A stretch of 64,000 bases of DNA from Streptomyces sp. NBC_00234. Its GTDB lineage: Bacteria > Actinomycetota > Actinomycetes > Streptomycetales > Streptomycetaceae. The translations under genes were made by a program, and so were the position numbers. Position 1 is the stretch's first letter. Each line of letters opens with the position of its first letter. Under the pieces are notes generated by a model that was not told the origin of the DNA, searched no databases, and saw only the letters and a program-made list of their open reading frames with translations. Of the stretch, positions 18,302-26,923 are shown piece after piece. Location of the stretch: contig NZ_CP108101.1 in assembly GCF_036195325.1 (NCBI RefSeq), forward strand, positions 310,001 through 374,000. Direction: 5' to 3'.

Positions 18302-18390
18302 ACCAACGGACGGGCGGCGGTGGTTAGGTTCACATCCCGTTCGCGTTCTGCGACGGCGAGCCTCCACCTCCCCGAAACCGGAGCAGACCC

Positions 18391-19716
18391 ATGACCGAAT
18401 CCGTCGGCACGCCCCCACGGACCGCACCCGTGGAATCCGCCGAATCCCCTGCCGGCATGCGGCGCATCGCCACCGCGAGCTTCATCGGCACGGCCATCGA
18501 GTTCTACGACTACTACATCTACGGCACGGCAGCCGCTCTCGTACTCAACGAGGCGTTCTTCCCCGAGCTCTCGAAGACCGCGGGCACCCTGGCCACCCTC
18601 TCCACCTTCGCCGTCGGGTTCGCCGCACGCCCCCTCGGCGCGGCGGTCTTCGGCCACTTCGGAGACCGCGTGGGGCGCAAGGCCGTGCTCGTCGTCTCAC
18701 TGCTGATGATGGGGCTCTCCACCGGTCTGATCGGCCTCCTCCCCGGATACGCCACGCTCGGTGTCTGGGCTCCGGTCCTGCTGGTGCTGCTCCGGGTGGT
18801 CCAGGGACTCGGGCTGGGCGGCGAGTGGGGCGGCGCGGCACTCCTCGCCGTCGAACACGCACCGAAGAAGAAGCGCGGCCTGTACGCGGCGGCTCCCCAA
18901 ATGGGCTCCCCCGTCGGCTACTTCTTCGCCACGGTGACGTTCCTGCTGATGTCGACCCTCCTCGACGACGCCTCGTTCGCGAGCTGGGGCTGGCGCATCC
19001 CCTTCCTGCTCTCCTTCGTCCTCGTCGCGGTCGGCCTGGTCATCCGGCTGAAGATCTCCGAGACTCCGGCCTTCTCGAAGGTGGTGGAGCACCGGGAGAC
19101 GACCAAGGCCCCGCTGCTGGATGCCTTCCGCCACCACCCGAAGGAGATGCTGCTCGGCGCGGGCATGATCACCGTGGTGTACGTGATGTTCTACACGGCC
19201 GCGACGTACTGCATGACGTACACGACCGGCACCCTGGGCATCCCGAAGAACGACATGCTCGCCCTCACCCTGGTCGCCGTCACCGTGCTCGGCCTGTCCA
19301 CGTTCTTCGTCGCCCGCTGGTCGGACCGGGTCGGCCGCCGCAAGCTGATCATCGCGGGCGCCGCCTTCGGTGTGGTCTGGGGTGCGGTGCTCTTCCCGCT
19401 CCTGGACACCGGCAACTACGTCCTGGTCGCGATCGCGCTGAGCGGCGCCCTGCTCTGCATGGGCATCATCTACGGACCGGCGGGCGCCTACATGCCCGAG
19501 CTGTTCGGCACCCGTATGCGCTATTCGGGTGCCGGGTTCTCGTACAACCTCGGTGGTGTGCTCGGCGGCGCCGCGGCGCCACTGATCGTCACGGCGCTGG
19601 CCGAGGCGTACAGCCCGTCGGTGGGCGGCTGGTTCATGAGTGCCATGGCCCTGCTCTCGCTGGTCTGTGTCCTCGCCCTCCCCGAGACCAGGGAACGCGA
19701 CCTCGACACGGTCTGA
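18391..19716 (+). CDS. MHS-family MFS metabolite:H+ symporter
   Basis: A 441-residue 12-helix transporter of the metabolite:proton symporter branch (ShiA/KgtP/ProP type). Hallmarks are the first-helix motif FIGTAIEFYDYYIYGTAAAL, the loop-2 motif GHFGDRVGRKAVL and the helix-4/5 region GLGLGGEWGGAALLAVEHAP. This branch imports organic acids, shikimate, citrate or betaines. It follows the PucR regulator by about 190 bases with a palindrome in between, so its expression is probably PucR-controlled. Substrate is unknown. Confidence 0.9.
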   Translation: MTESVGTPPRTAPVESAESPAGMRRIATASFIGTAIEFYDYYIYGTAAALVLNEAFFPELSKTAGTLATLSTFAVGFAARPLGAAVFGHFGDRVGRKAVLVVSLLMMGLSTGLIGLLPGYATLGVWAPVLLVLLRVVQGLGLGGEWGGAALLAVEHAPKKKRGLYAAAPQMGSPVGYFFATVTFLLMSTLLDDASFASWGWRIPFLLSFVLVAVGLVIRLKISETPAFSKVVEHRETTKAPLLDAFRHHPKEMLLGAGMITVVYVMFYTAATYCMTYTTGTLGIPKNDMLALTLVAVTVLGLSTFFVARWSDRVGRRKLIIAGAAFGVVWGAVLFPLLDTGNYVLVAIALSGALLCMGIIYGPAGAYMPELFGTRMRYSGAGFSYNLGGVLGGAAAPLIVTALAEAYSPSVGGWFMSAMALLSLVCVLALPETRERDLDTV

Positions 19717-19771
19717 ACACCGACCGCCGCCCGCAGGGACGTCCCCTCCTCGTGCGGCTCCCGCGGACACG

Positions 19772-19797
19772 GCCCGTACCGGGACTGCGGTACGGGC
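19772..19797 (+). terminator. Stem-loop after MHS transporter
   Basis: GCCCGTACC and GGTACGGGC form a perfect 9-bp stem with an 8-base loop 55 bases after the transporter stop; likely intrinsic terminator. Confidence 0.6.
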
Positions 19798-19882
19798 AGT
19801 GTTCCGGGTACGCCCCGGGGAGCCGGACCGCCGCTGTACGGACACAGTGGACGGAGACGACATCAGCGGAAGCGGAGACGCC

Positions 19883-21412
19883 ATGGAGAGCAAGGACACC
19901 GGGACCGGGCTGCGCTGTCTGGTGACAGGGGCGACGGGATACATCGGAGGCCGGCTCGTGCCCGAGCTGCTTGACGCCGGGCACCGCGTGCGCTGCCTGG
20001 CGCGTACCCCCGAGAAGCTGCGGGACCAGCCCTGGGCGGACAGGGTGGAGACCGTCAAGGGCGACGTGACCGACGCGGAGTCGCTGCGCGCCGGCATGCG
20101 GGACATCGACGTCGCCTACTACCTGGTGCACGCGCTGGGCACCGGCGCCGGTTTCGAGGAGAAGGACCGCGAGGCCGCGCGGACCTTCGGCCGGGAAGCG
20201 CGGACCGCGGGCATCCGGCGCATCGTGTATCTCGGCGGACTCACTCCCTCGGACGTCCCGGAGACGGAGCTGTCCCCGCATCTCCGCTCCCGGGCCGAGG
20301 TCGGCCGCATCCTCCTCGACTCCGGTGTGCCGACCACCGCGCTGCGCGCCGCCGTCATCATCGGCTCGGGGTCCGCCTCCTTCGAAATGCTGCGCTACCT
20401 CACCGAGCGGCTGCCGGTGATGGTCACGCCCAGCTGGGTGTCGACGAGGATCCAGCCGATCGCCGTCCGCGACGTCCTGCGCTATCTCGTGGGCAGTGCC
20501 CGGATGCCGGACGAGGTGAACCGCACCTTCGACATCGGCGGACCCGACGTCATCACGTACCGCGACATGATGCAGCAGTACGCGCGGGTGGCCGAGTTGC
20601 CGCACCGGCTGATCCTGCCGGTGCCGATGCTGAGTCCGGGGCTCTCCAGCCACTGGATCGGGCTGGTCACCCCGGTGCCCCGGTCGCTCGCCCGCCCGCT
20701 CGCCGAGTCGCTGCGCCACGAGGTGGTGTGCCACGAGCACGACATCGCCCGCTACGTCCCCGACGGGCCCGGGCAGCCCTTCTCCTTCGACACCGCGCTC
20801 GCCCTCGCCCTGCAGAGAGTCCGCGAGGCCAACGTGACCACCCGGTGGTCCTCCGCGTCGACGCCGGGCATTCCCAGTGACCCGCTGCCCACCGACCCGG
20901 ACTGGGCGGGCGGCAGCCTCTACAGCGATGAGCGGGAATGCGACGTCGATGCCACGCCCGCGGCGCTCTGGCGCGTCATCGAGGGCATCGGCGGCGACAA
21001 CGGCTGGTACTCGTTCCCGCTGGCCTGGGCCGTGCGGGGCTGGCTCGACCGGATGATCGGCGGCGTGGGACTGCGCCGCGGCAGGCGGGACGCGGCGCGG
21101 CTCAGGGTCGGTGACTCACTGGACTTCTGGCGGGTCGAGGAGATCGAGCCCGGGCACCTGTTGCGGCTGCGCGCCGAGATGCGCCTGCCGGGTCTGGCCT
21201 GGCTGGAGATGTACTGCGAGGAGGGCCCGAACGGACGGGCCCACTACCGGCAGCGGGCGGTCTTCCACCCGCGCGGGCTGCTGGGCCACGCCTACTGGTG
21301 GAGCGTCTCCCCGTTCCACGCGGTCGTCTTCGGCGGCATGGCGCGCAACATCGCACGCGCGGCCACCACTGCCACGCCACCCACACAGGTGAAATCCGCG
21401 GCACTTCGCTGA
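19883..21412 (+). CDS. SDR-family NAD(P)-binding protein with C-terminal DUF2867 domain
   Basis: A 509-residue two-domain protein. Residues 8-320 are an atypical short-chain dehydrogenase (SDR_a5-like): LVTGATGYIGGRL is the dinucleotide-binding loop, with RCLARTPEKL and the VAYYLVHALGTG region typical of NmrA-like members. Residues 345-500 match DUF2867 (WRVIEGIGGDNGWYSFPLAWAVRGWLDRMIGG ... DFWRVEEIEPGHLLRLRAEMRLPGLAWLE), a START-like cavity domain. A photolyase gene follows 74 bases later in the same direction; this pairing is seen with light- or redox-responsive genes, but the reaction is not known. Confidence 0.87.
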   Translation: MESKDTGTGLRCLVTGATGYIGGRLVPELLDAGHRVRCLARTPEKLRDQPWADRVETVKGDVTDAESLRAGMRDIDVAYYLVHALGTGAGFEEKDREAARTFGREARTAGIRRIVYLGGLTPSDVPETELSPHLRSRAEVGRILLDSGVPTTALRAAVIIGSGSASFEMLRYLTERLPVMVTPSWVSTRIQPIAVRDVLRYLVGSARMPDEVNRTFDIGGPDVITYRDMMQQYARVAELPHRLILPVPMLSPGLSSHWIGLVTPVPRSLARPLAESLRHEVVCHEHDIARYVPDGPGQPFSFDTALALALQRVREANVTTRWSSASTPGIPSDPLPTDPDWAGGSLYSDERECDVDATPAALWRVIEGIGGDNGWYSFPLAWAVRGWLDRMIGGVGLRRGRRDAARLRVGDSLDFWRVEEIEPGHLLRLRAEMRLPGLAWLEMYCEEGPNGRAHYRQRAVFHPRGLLGHAYWWSVSPFHAVVFGGMARNIARAATTATPPTQVKSAALR

Positions 21413-21486
21413 ACCGCGCATCCGGGAGGCCCGGTGGAACAGAAGGGTGTCACTGTTCCGCTTCGAGTCCCACCAGAGGTGCCACC

Positions 21487-22866
21487 ATGACCGTCGCAGT
21501 CGTCCTGTTCACGTCCAATCTGCGGCTGCACGACAATCCGCCCCTGCACACGGCCATCGGCGCGGCGGACGAGGTGGTTCCGCTGTTCGTCCTGGACGAG
21601 GACATCGCGGACTCGGGTTTCGGTGTGCCCAACCGTCGGGCCTTCCTCGCGGACTGTCTGCGCGACCTCGACGCCGGCCTCCGTGACCGGGGAGGACGCC
21701 TGGTGATCCGCTCGGGCCGGCCGGCCGAGGAAGTCTGCCGTGTCGCCGCCGAGGTGTCGGCCCACGACGTGTACACGGCCGCGGGAGTGACGGCGTACGC
21801 GCACCTGCGCGAGGAGCGGCTCCGCACCGCGCTGGAGGCGCAGGGTCGCCGGCTGCACGTCCACGACGGCGTGGTCACCGCCGTCGCCCCGGGCGCGGTG
21901 ACCCCGACGGGCTCGGGTTCCGACCACTTCGCGGTGTTCACACCGTACTTCCGGCGGTGGTCCGGAGAACCGGTCCGGGAGGCGTTCCCGGCACCGCGTG
22001 CCGTACGCGTCCCGGACGGCCCCGGATCGGAGGCCGTCCCCTCCCGTACGGCCGTTCCGGGTGTCGCCGAAGGGCTGGCCCCGGGCGGCGAGACCGAGGC
22101 ACGCAAGCGGTTCACCGCGTGGCTGAGGCACGGAATCACGGAGTACGAGGACCTTCACGACGATCTCGCGGGCGACGCCACCTCACGGTTCTCCCCCCAT
22201 TTGCACTTCGGCACCCTCTCCCCCGTCGAAGTGATCCACCGGGCCCGCGCGGCGGGCGGTGCGGGCGCCGACGCCTTCGTACGACAGGTGTGCTGGCGGG
22301 ACTTCCACCATCAGGTCCTCGCCGCCCGTCCGGCCGCCGCGCACGCCGACTACCGGGCTCGGCAGGACCGGTGGCGCACCGAGCGGTCAGCGGCCGACGA
22401 GATCGAGGCGTGGAAGGAGGGCCTGACCGGCTACCCGGTCGTGGACGCCGCCATGCGGCAGCTGCGTCACGAGGGATGGATGCACAACCGCGGACGTCTG
22501 CTCACCGCGAGCTTCCTCGCCAAGACCCTGTACGTCGACTGGCGGATCGGTGCGCGGCACTTCCTGGACCTGCTGGTGGACGGCGATGTCGCCAACAACC
22601 AGCTCAACTGGCAGTGGGTGGCCGGCACGGGCACGGACAGCCGGCCCAATCGCGTGCTCAACCCCGTACTCCAGGGCAAGCGGTACGACCCCGAGGGCGC
22701 GTACGTACGCCGCTGGGTGCCCGAGCTGAGCGGGATCGAGGGCGGTGCCGTGCACGAGCCGTGGAAGCTGACGGGGCTGGACCGCGCCCGGTACGACTAT
22801 CCGGAGCCCGTCGTGGAGCTCGCCGAGGGGCTTGCGCGGTTCAAGGAGGCACGCGGTCTGTCGTGA
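21487..22866 (+). CDS. phr: Deoxyribodipyrimidine photolyase (CPD class I)
   Basis: A 459-residue blue-light DNA-repair flavoprotein that splits cyclobutane pyrimidine dimers. The N-terminal Rossmann antenna domain starts at VVLFTSNLRLHDNPPL; the C-terminal FAD domain carries FSPHLHFGTLSP, WRDFHHQVL, EGLTGYPVVDAAMRQLRHEGWMHNRGRLLTASFLAK and the signature WQWVAGTGTDSRPNRVLNPVLQGKRYDP. The tryptophan electron-transfer residues in these blocks are present, so it should be active. Start ATG chosen at the family N terminus. It probably shares a transcript with the SDR-DUF2867 gene. Confidence 0.95.
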   Translation: MTVAVVLFTSNLRLHDNPPLHTAIGAADEVVPLFVLDEDIADSGFGVPNRRAFLADCLRDLDAGLRDRGGRLVIRSGRPAEEVCRVAAEVSAHDVYTAAGVTAYAHLREERLRTALEAQGRRLHVHDGVVTAVAPGAVTPTGSGSDHFAVFTPYFRRWSGEPVREAFPAPRAVRVPDGPGSEAVPSRTAVPGVAEGLAPGGETEARKRFTAWLRHGITEYEDLHDDLAGDATSRFSPHLHFGTLSPVEVIHRARAAGGAGADAFVRQVCWRDFHHQVLAARPAAAHADYRARQDRWRTERSAADEIEAWKEGLTGYPVVDAAMRQLRHEGWMHNRGRLLTASFLAKTLYVDWRIGARHFLDLLVDGDVANNQLNWQWVAGTGTDSRPNRVLNPVLQGKRYDPEGAYVRRWVPELSGIEGGAVHEPWKLTGLDRARYDYPEPVVELAEGLARFKEARGLS

Positions 22867-23066
22867 GGCACCCGGAAGAGCTGCTCATGAGCCACCGGGG
22901 AAGCGGCCCGGAAGCCGCCGGGAGGGCTGCCCGTACCCGCGATCCCGCCGCCCGTACCGCATCCCTTTCGTACGACTGGGGCCGTGGTGTTGTCCTCGGT
23001 GGAGCACGACGGCCCGCCGCCGAGGATCTAGCGTCTCGGGAACCACCCCGAGGCGAGGAGCGGCAC

Positions 23067-24323
23067 GTGAACTGGCTCATCCATGACTACCGCGAGGACG
23101 ATCTGGCGGCGGTCGTCCATCTCATCGACACGACGGCGGACCTCGGCCAGGAGTCCGTCTTCCCGCTCGCCGAGTGCATCAGCGCCCTGACCTCCCGTCA
23201 GCCCGCGGTGGTCGCCGTCCACCGCGGCCGGCCCATCGGCGCGGCGCTGGCCCATGTGTCCGGCGGCCGGGCCTGGGTGATGCGGATCGCCATCGAGCCG
23301 GCCTGGCGCGGCCGGGGCCTGGCCAGCGCACTGCTGGTGGAGCTCGAACGCCGGCTGATCGAGGCGCGGGTGCGCCGCATCGCCTATGTGCTGGCGGAGG
23401 AGGAAATGCTGGGTGAGGGGCTGCGGAAGGCGGGGTACACGCGGCGGCCCGCAGTCGCCTACTTCGAGAAGGCAGAACCGGCCACGGGCACCCCGGCCGA
23501 CCTCCTGACGGAGCTGGGCGGGCGGGTGCTGTCCGGTGACCTGTGGGACAAGGTGGCCGGCATGGAGGCGGAGAAGAGTCTCATCGAGCGCCGTGTCGTC
23601 ATGCCGCTGGCCGAACCCGAGCGGGCGGCCCGGCACGGCGTCGTACCGCCCCGAGCCATCACCCTGTTCGGCCCGCCGGGCACCGGCAAGACCACCTTCG
23701 CCCGGGCCATCGCCTCGCGCCTCGGCTGGCCCTTCGTCGAGCTTCTGCCGTCCCGCCTGGCCGACGAGGGCAATCTCGCCGCCGCACTGCGCACGGCGTT
23801 CGCCCGGATCGCCGAGCTGGAACGGGTGCTGGTCTTCATCGACGAGGTCGAGGAGATAGCACCCGTACGCGGGGAGCGTCCGGAGCCCGGCATGCATGGC
23901 GTCACCAATGAACTCCTCAAGCTCATCCCCGGCTTCCGGGAGCGGGACGAGCGGCTTCTGGTGTGCGCCACCAACTCCATCCGGTCCCTCGACCCGGCCT
24001 TCCTGCGGCCGGGCCGGTTCGACTACCTCGTCCCGATCGGCACCCCGGACGCCGCGGCCCGTGCGGCGATCTGGTCGCGGTATTCGGCCCGGCGGGACGA
24101 CGTCGACGTGGACGCGCTGGTCGCGGCGAGCGAGCTGTTCACCCCGGCCGACATCGAACACGCGGCCCGGACGGCGGCCCAGGCCGCCTTCGAACGCGAC
24201 TTCGCCGAGGCCGGCGCGGATACCGGGGACTACCTCGCCGCCCTCGGCCAGTGCCGGCCGACCGTCACCCCGGCCGTCGTCGCCGAGTTCGCCGCCGACA
24301 TCACCACGCACGCCCGGACCTGA
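23067..24323 (+). CDS. GNAT acetyltransferase fused to AAA+ ATPase
   Basis: A 418-residue fusion. GTG 23067 is preceded by GAGGAG; an in-frame ATG at 22887 would add 60 low-complexity residues and is less likely. Residues 1-135 are a GNAT fold with the acetyl-CoA loop RGRGLASALL (81-90). Residues 150-410 are an AAA+ domain: Walker A GPPGTGKTT (202-210), Walker B LVFIDEVEE (256-263), sensor-1 Asn303 in ATNSIRSLDP, and arginine fingers in RPGRFD (314-317), as in FtsH/proteasomal ATPases. One gene thus joins acetyl transfer to an ATP-driven remodeller. I know no characterised function for this arrangement; the acetyl acceptor may be a substrate of the ATPase. Confidence 0.85.
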   Translation: MNWLIHDYREDDLAAVVHLIDTTADLGQESVFPLAECISALTSRQPAVVAVHRGRPIGAALAHVSGGRAWVMRIAIEPAWRGRGLASALLVELERRLIEARVRRIAYVLAEEEMLGEGLRKAGYTRRPAVAYFEKAEPATGTPADLLTELGGRVLSGDLWDKVAGMEAEKSLIERRVVMPLAEPERAARHGVVPPRAITLFGPPGTGKTTFARAIASRLGWPFVELLPSRLADEGNLAAALRTAFARIAELERVLVFIDEVEEIAPVRGERPEPGMHGVTNELLKLIPGFRERDERLLVCATNSIRSLDPAFLRPGRFDYLVPIGTPDAAARAAIWSRYSARRDDVDVDALVAASELFTPADIEHAARTAAQAAFERDFAEAGADTGDYLAALGQCRPTVTPAVVAEFAADITTHART

Positions 24324-24422
24324 GAGGACATGGGGCTGCTCGGCGCCATCGTGCCCCCGTACGGACCCGGCCCGTCGGCGCGTCATGACGGAGCGGGGCA
24401 GCTCGCCGGGCAGACTTTCCCC

Positions 24423-24629
24423 ATGGCCAACGTAACGAAAGCAGTCCTCGAAGGCGGCCCCGACGATCTTCCGGAGCGGATCGTCCCCGTCGACGAACCC
24501 GGGCTCGACATCAAGATCCCGTTCCGCGGCGGGTACGAGCACTTCAAAGCGACGGACCGTCACGAGGAGACGGACAAGGGTCAGTTGCCCGTGTACACGT
24601 GGTGGGAGCGCACGGAGGTACCCGGCTGA
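24423..24629 (+). CDS. DUF5988 family small protein
   Basis: A 68-residue acidic protein matching the Streptomyces DUF5988 pattern: VLEGGPDDLPERIVPV near the start, then IPFRGGYEHF and LPVYTWWERTE near the end. No signal peptide or membrane segment. These small proteins are widespread near secondary-metabolite and accessory genes, but their function is unknown. It stands alone between the GNAT-AAA+ gene and the convergent TetR gene. Confidence 0.8.
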   Translation: MANVTKAVLEGGPDDLPERIVPVDEPGLDIKIPFRGGYEHFKATDRHEETDKGQLPVYTWWERTEVPG

Positions 24630-24670
24630 CCGCAGCCCGACCGATACGTTGCGGACACTCCCGACAGGCC

Positions 24671-25339
24671 CTAGCGCTCCAGTGCGCAGCCGGTGGCTGC
24701 CCGCGCATAGGAGTGCAGCGCGCTGATCACCTCCGGCCGCGACCGCCGGCCGGCAAGCACGTCCATCTGGTAGCCGTCCTCCATCGCCACGAAGTTCGAG
24801 GCGGTCATGCGCGTCGTGTCCGACAGCGTGAAGTGGCCCTGGGACTCGCCGAGCACCAGGATTCCCTGGTAGACCCCGATCTGGCGCTCCGTCAGAACGC
24901 TGTCGAGGGCAGCGGCCTTCGGGTCCCGCAGGGTGCGGGGCCAGTACTCGAAGAGAAGTCGTGGCAGCTGGTCCTGCGGGCCGGCTGCCACGCCGGACGC
25001 GATGCAGGTACGCAGCCGGTCCCGCGCGTCCGTGTGCTGCTCGGCAGCCGCGTCGCGGTCCCGGCAGAACCGCTCGATGGCCTGCTGGAAGGTCTCGTAC
25101 ATCAGCGCGTCGAGGTCTTCGTAGTAGTAGAGGACCGCCGCGGGCGTGACACCCGCCTCCTCGGCCACGTCCCGCAGCCGCAGCCCTTCGAGGCCCCGGC
25201 TCAGCAGTGCCCGTCCGGCGGCCTCGCTCAGCTGCGCCCGCCGCGCCTCCTGGTCCTTGCGCCGTGCCACCGCGCCCCTCGCTCTCTCATTCACTGAAGC
25301 AGAACGAAAAGATACCTCTCCAGGGCTTGACCGCGCCAT
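24671..25339 (-). CDS. TetR-family transcriptional repressor
   Basis: A regulator of up to 222 residues. The N-terminal TetR helix-turn-helix (RRAQLSEAAGRALLSRGLEGLRLRDVAEEAGVTPAAVLYYYEDLDAL, about 33-78) is followed by a helical ligand-binding domain with GFT-like EYWPRTLRDP. The ATG at 25339 lies seven bases from a perfect inverted repeat; a GTG at 25294 (VNERARG) is an alternative start and neither has a strong ribosome site. It is divergent from the APC permease-amidase pair, which it most likely represses together with itself. Confidence 0.85.
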   Translation of the reverse strand: MARSSPGEVSFRSASVNERARGAVARRKDQEARRAQLSEAAGRALLSRGLEGLRLRDVAEEAGVTPAAVLYYYEDLDALMYETFQQAIERFCRDRDAAAEQHTDARDRLRTCIASGVAAGPQDQLPRLLFEYWPRTLRDPKAAALDSVLTERQIGVYQGILVLGESQGHFTLSDTTRMTASNFVAMEDGYQMDVLAGRRSRPEVISALHSYARAATGCALER

Positions 25340-25345
25340 CGGCGT

Positions 25346-25369
25346 TTCGTTAAATCACCGTTTAACGAA
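25346..25369. promoter_or_regulatory. Perfect inverted repeat, likely TetR operator
   Basis: TTCGTTAAA and TTTAACGAA are exact reverse complements separated by six bases (TCACCG), in the gap between the divergent TetR and APC permease genes. The AT-rich arms stand out from the surrounding GC-rich DNA. Size and position fit a TetR dimer site. Confidence 0.75.
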
Positions 25370-25408
25370 TCGAGGTCGCCTCGTGCCACCTCCTCCTGGA
25401 AGGCAGTC

Positions 25409-26917
25409 ATGACCACAGACGCCGTCGGGGCCGCACCGGAGCCCCCGCCCCACGCCCCACCACTGACCGAGAAGGGACTGCGGGGCGACTCCGTCGGCCT
25501 GCTCGCCACGGTCGCGCTCGGACTGGCCTCCGTGGCCCCGGCGTACAGCATCGCCATCACTCTGGGCCTGGTGACCCTGGTGGTCGGCGATCTCGCCCCC
25601 GCCGCCCTGCTCCTCGGCTTCGTCCCGATCCTGCTCACCGCGTTCGCCTTCCGGGAGCTGAACCGGGAGATGCCCGACTGCGGAACCACCTTCGTATGGA
25701 ACACCCGCGTCTTCGGCCCCGCCTTCGGCTGGCTCGCGGGCGGCTGGACGGTCCTGTGCGCCACCGTCATCGCCATGACCGCGCTCGCCCAGGTCGGCGC
25801 GTCCGCCCTGCTCGGCTTCCTGGGCCTGGACGCGGCGGCCGGCAGCACCCCGGCCGTCACCGCCGTCGCGGTGCTGCTGCTCGCGCTGGCGGTCGCCGTC
25901 GCCTACCGAGGGATCCAGCTCGCCGCCCACGTCCAGTACGCGATGCTCGGGCTCCAGCTCGTCGCCCTGCTCGCGTTCGGCGTCACGGCGCTCGCCCGCG
26001 ACGGTGCGGCCTCCCCGTCCCTGAGCTGGCTCGACCCCTTCGGCTTCGACAGCTTCGCGTCCTTCTCGGAGGCGGTCCTGCTGTGCCTCTTCATCTACTG
26101 GGGCTGGGACGCGCTCATCACCTTCAACGAGGAGACGGTCGACAGCGCGCGCACCCCGGGCAGGGCGGCCGTGACATCCACTCTGATCCTGCTCGTCACC
26201 TACCTGTTCACCGCCTTCGCCGCGGTCTCCTTCGCCGGCACCGGGAGCTCGGGGCTCGGACTGGGGAACGAGGAGACGGCCGCCGATGTCCTCACCGGTC
26301 TCGCGCCCGCGGTACTCGGCGACGGCCTGGCCTCACTGGTACAGCTCGCCATCGGGGTCTCGGCCGTCGGCGCCCTGCTGACGTGCACGGTCTCCACTCC
26401 GCGCGCCACGCTGTCCATGAGTGCGCACGGCGCCCTCCCCGCCGCCTTCGGCCGCATACATCCCCGCTTCCGGACCCCCGCATTCGGCACGGTGTTCTTC
26501 GGCGCCGCGGCGGCCGTCGTGCTGACTCTCCTCACGCTGGTCTCCGCGGACTTCCTCGGCGACGCCGTGCTCTCGGTCGGCCTGCTGATCGCCTTCTACT
26601 ACGGCGTCACCGGACTCGCCTGCGCCTGGCACTTCCGCGGACACCTGCGCCGCTCCCCGCGCGACCTGCTCGTCAAGGGCGTCATGCCGGCCACGGGCGG
26701 CCTGATGATGCTGGCGGCCTTCCTGCGCAGTGCCTACGACATGCTCGACCCCGCCTACGGCTACACGTCCCTTGGCGGTGTCGGCGGAGTCTTCCTGCTC
26801 GGCGTCGGCTCCCTCGCGCTCGGGGCGGTCGTCATGCTCCTCATCCGCTCCCGCCACGCCCGCTTCTTCCACCACGGCCGTACGTCCGTCGTCACCCTGC
26901 CCGCCACGGAGAACTGA
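25409..26917 (+). CDS. APC superfamily amino acid/amine permease
   Basis: A 502-residue membrane protein with about 12 helices of the amino acid-polyamine-organocation superfamily. The first helix has LASVAPAYSIAITLG, and later segments (FREMNREM-like FRELNREMPDCGTTFVWNTRVFGPAFGWLAGGWTVL; FIYWGWDALITFNEET) fit the group that takes up amino acids or amines such as putrescine. It is followed six bases later by a nitrilase-family amidase, suggesting uptake and hydrolysis of one nitrogen compound. Probably repressed by the divergent TetR protein. Confidence 0.88.
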   Translation: MTTDAVGAAPEPPPHAPPLTEKGLRGDSVGLLATVALGLASVAPAYSIAITLGLVTLVVGDLAPAALLLGFVPILLTAFAFRELNREMPDCGTTFVWNTRVFGPAFGWLAGGWTVLCATVIAMTALAQVGASALLGFLGLDAAAGSTPAVTAVAVLLLALAVAVAYRGIQLAAHVQYAMLGLQLVALLAFGVTALARDGAASPSLSWLDPFGFDSFASFSEAVLLCLFIYWGWDALITFNEETVDSARTPGRAAVTSTLILLVTYLFTAFAAVSFAGTGSSGLGLGNEETAADVLTGLAPAVLGDGLASLVQLAIGVSAVGALLTCTVSTPRATLSMSAHGALPAAFGRIHPRFRTPAFGTVFFGAAAAVVLTLLTLVSADFLGDAVLSVGLLIAFYYGVTGLACAWHFRGHLRRSPRDLLVKGVMPATGGLMMLAAFLRSAYDMLDPAYGYTSLGGVGGVFLLGVGSLALGAVVMLLIRSRHARFFHHGRTSVVTLPATEN

Positions 26918-26923
26918 ACACCC

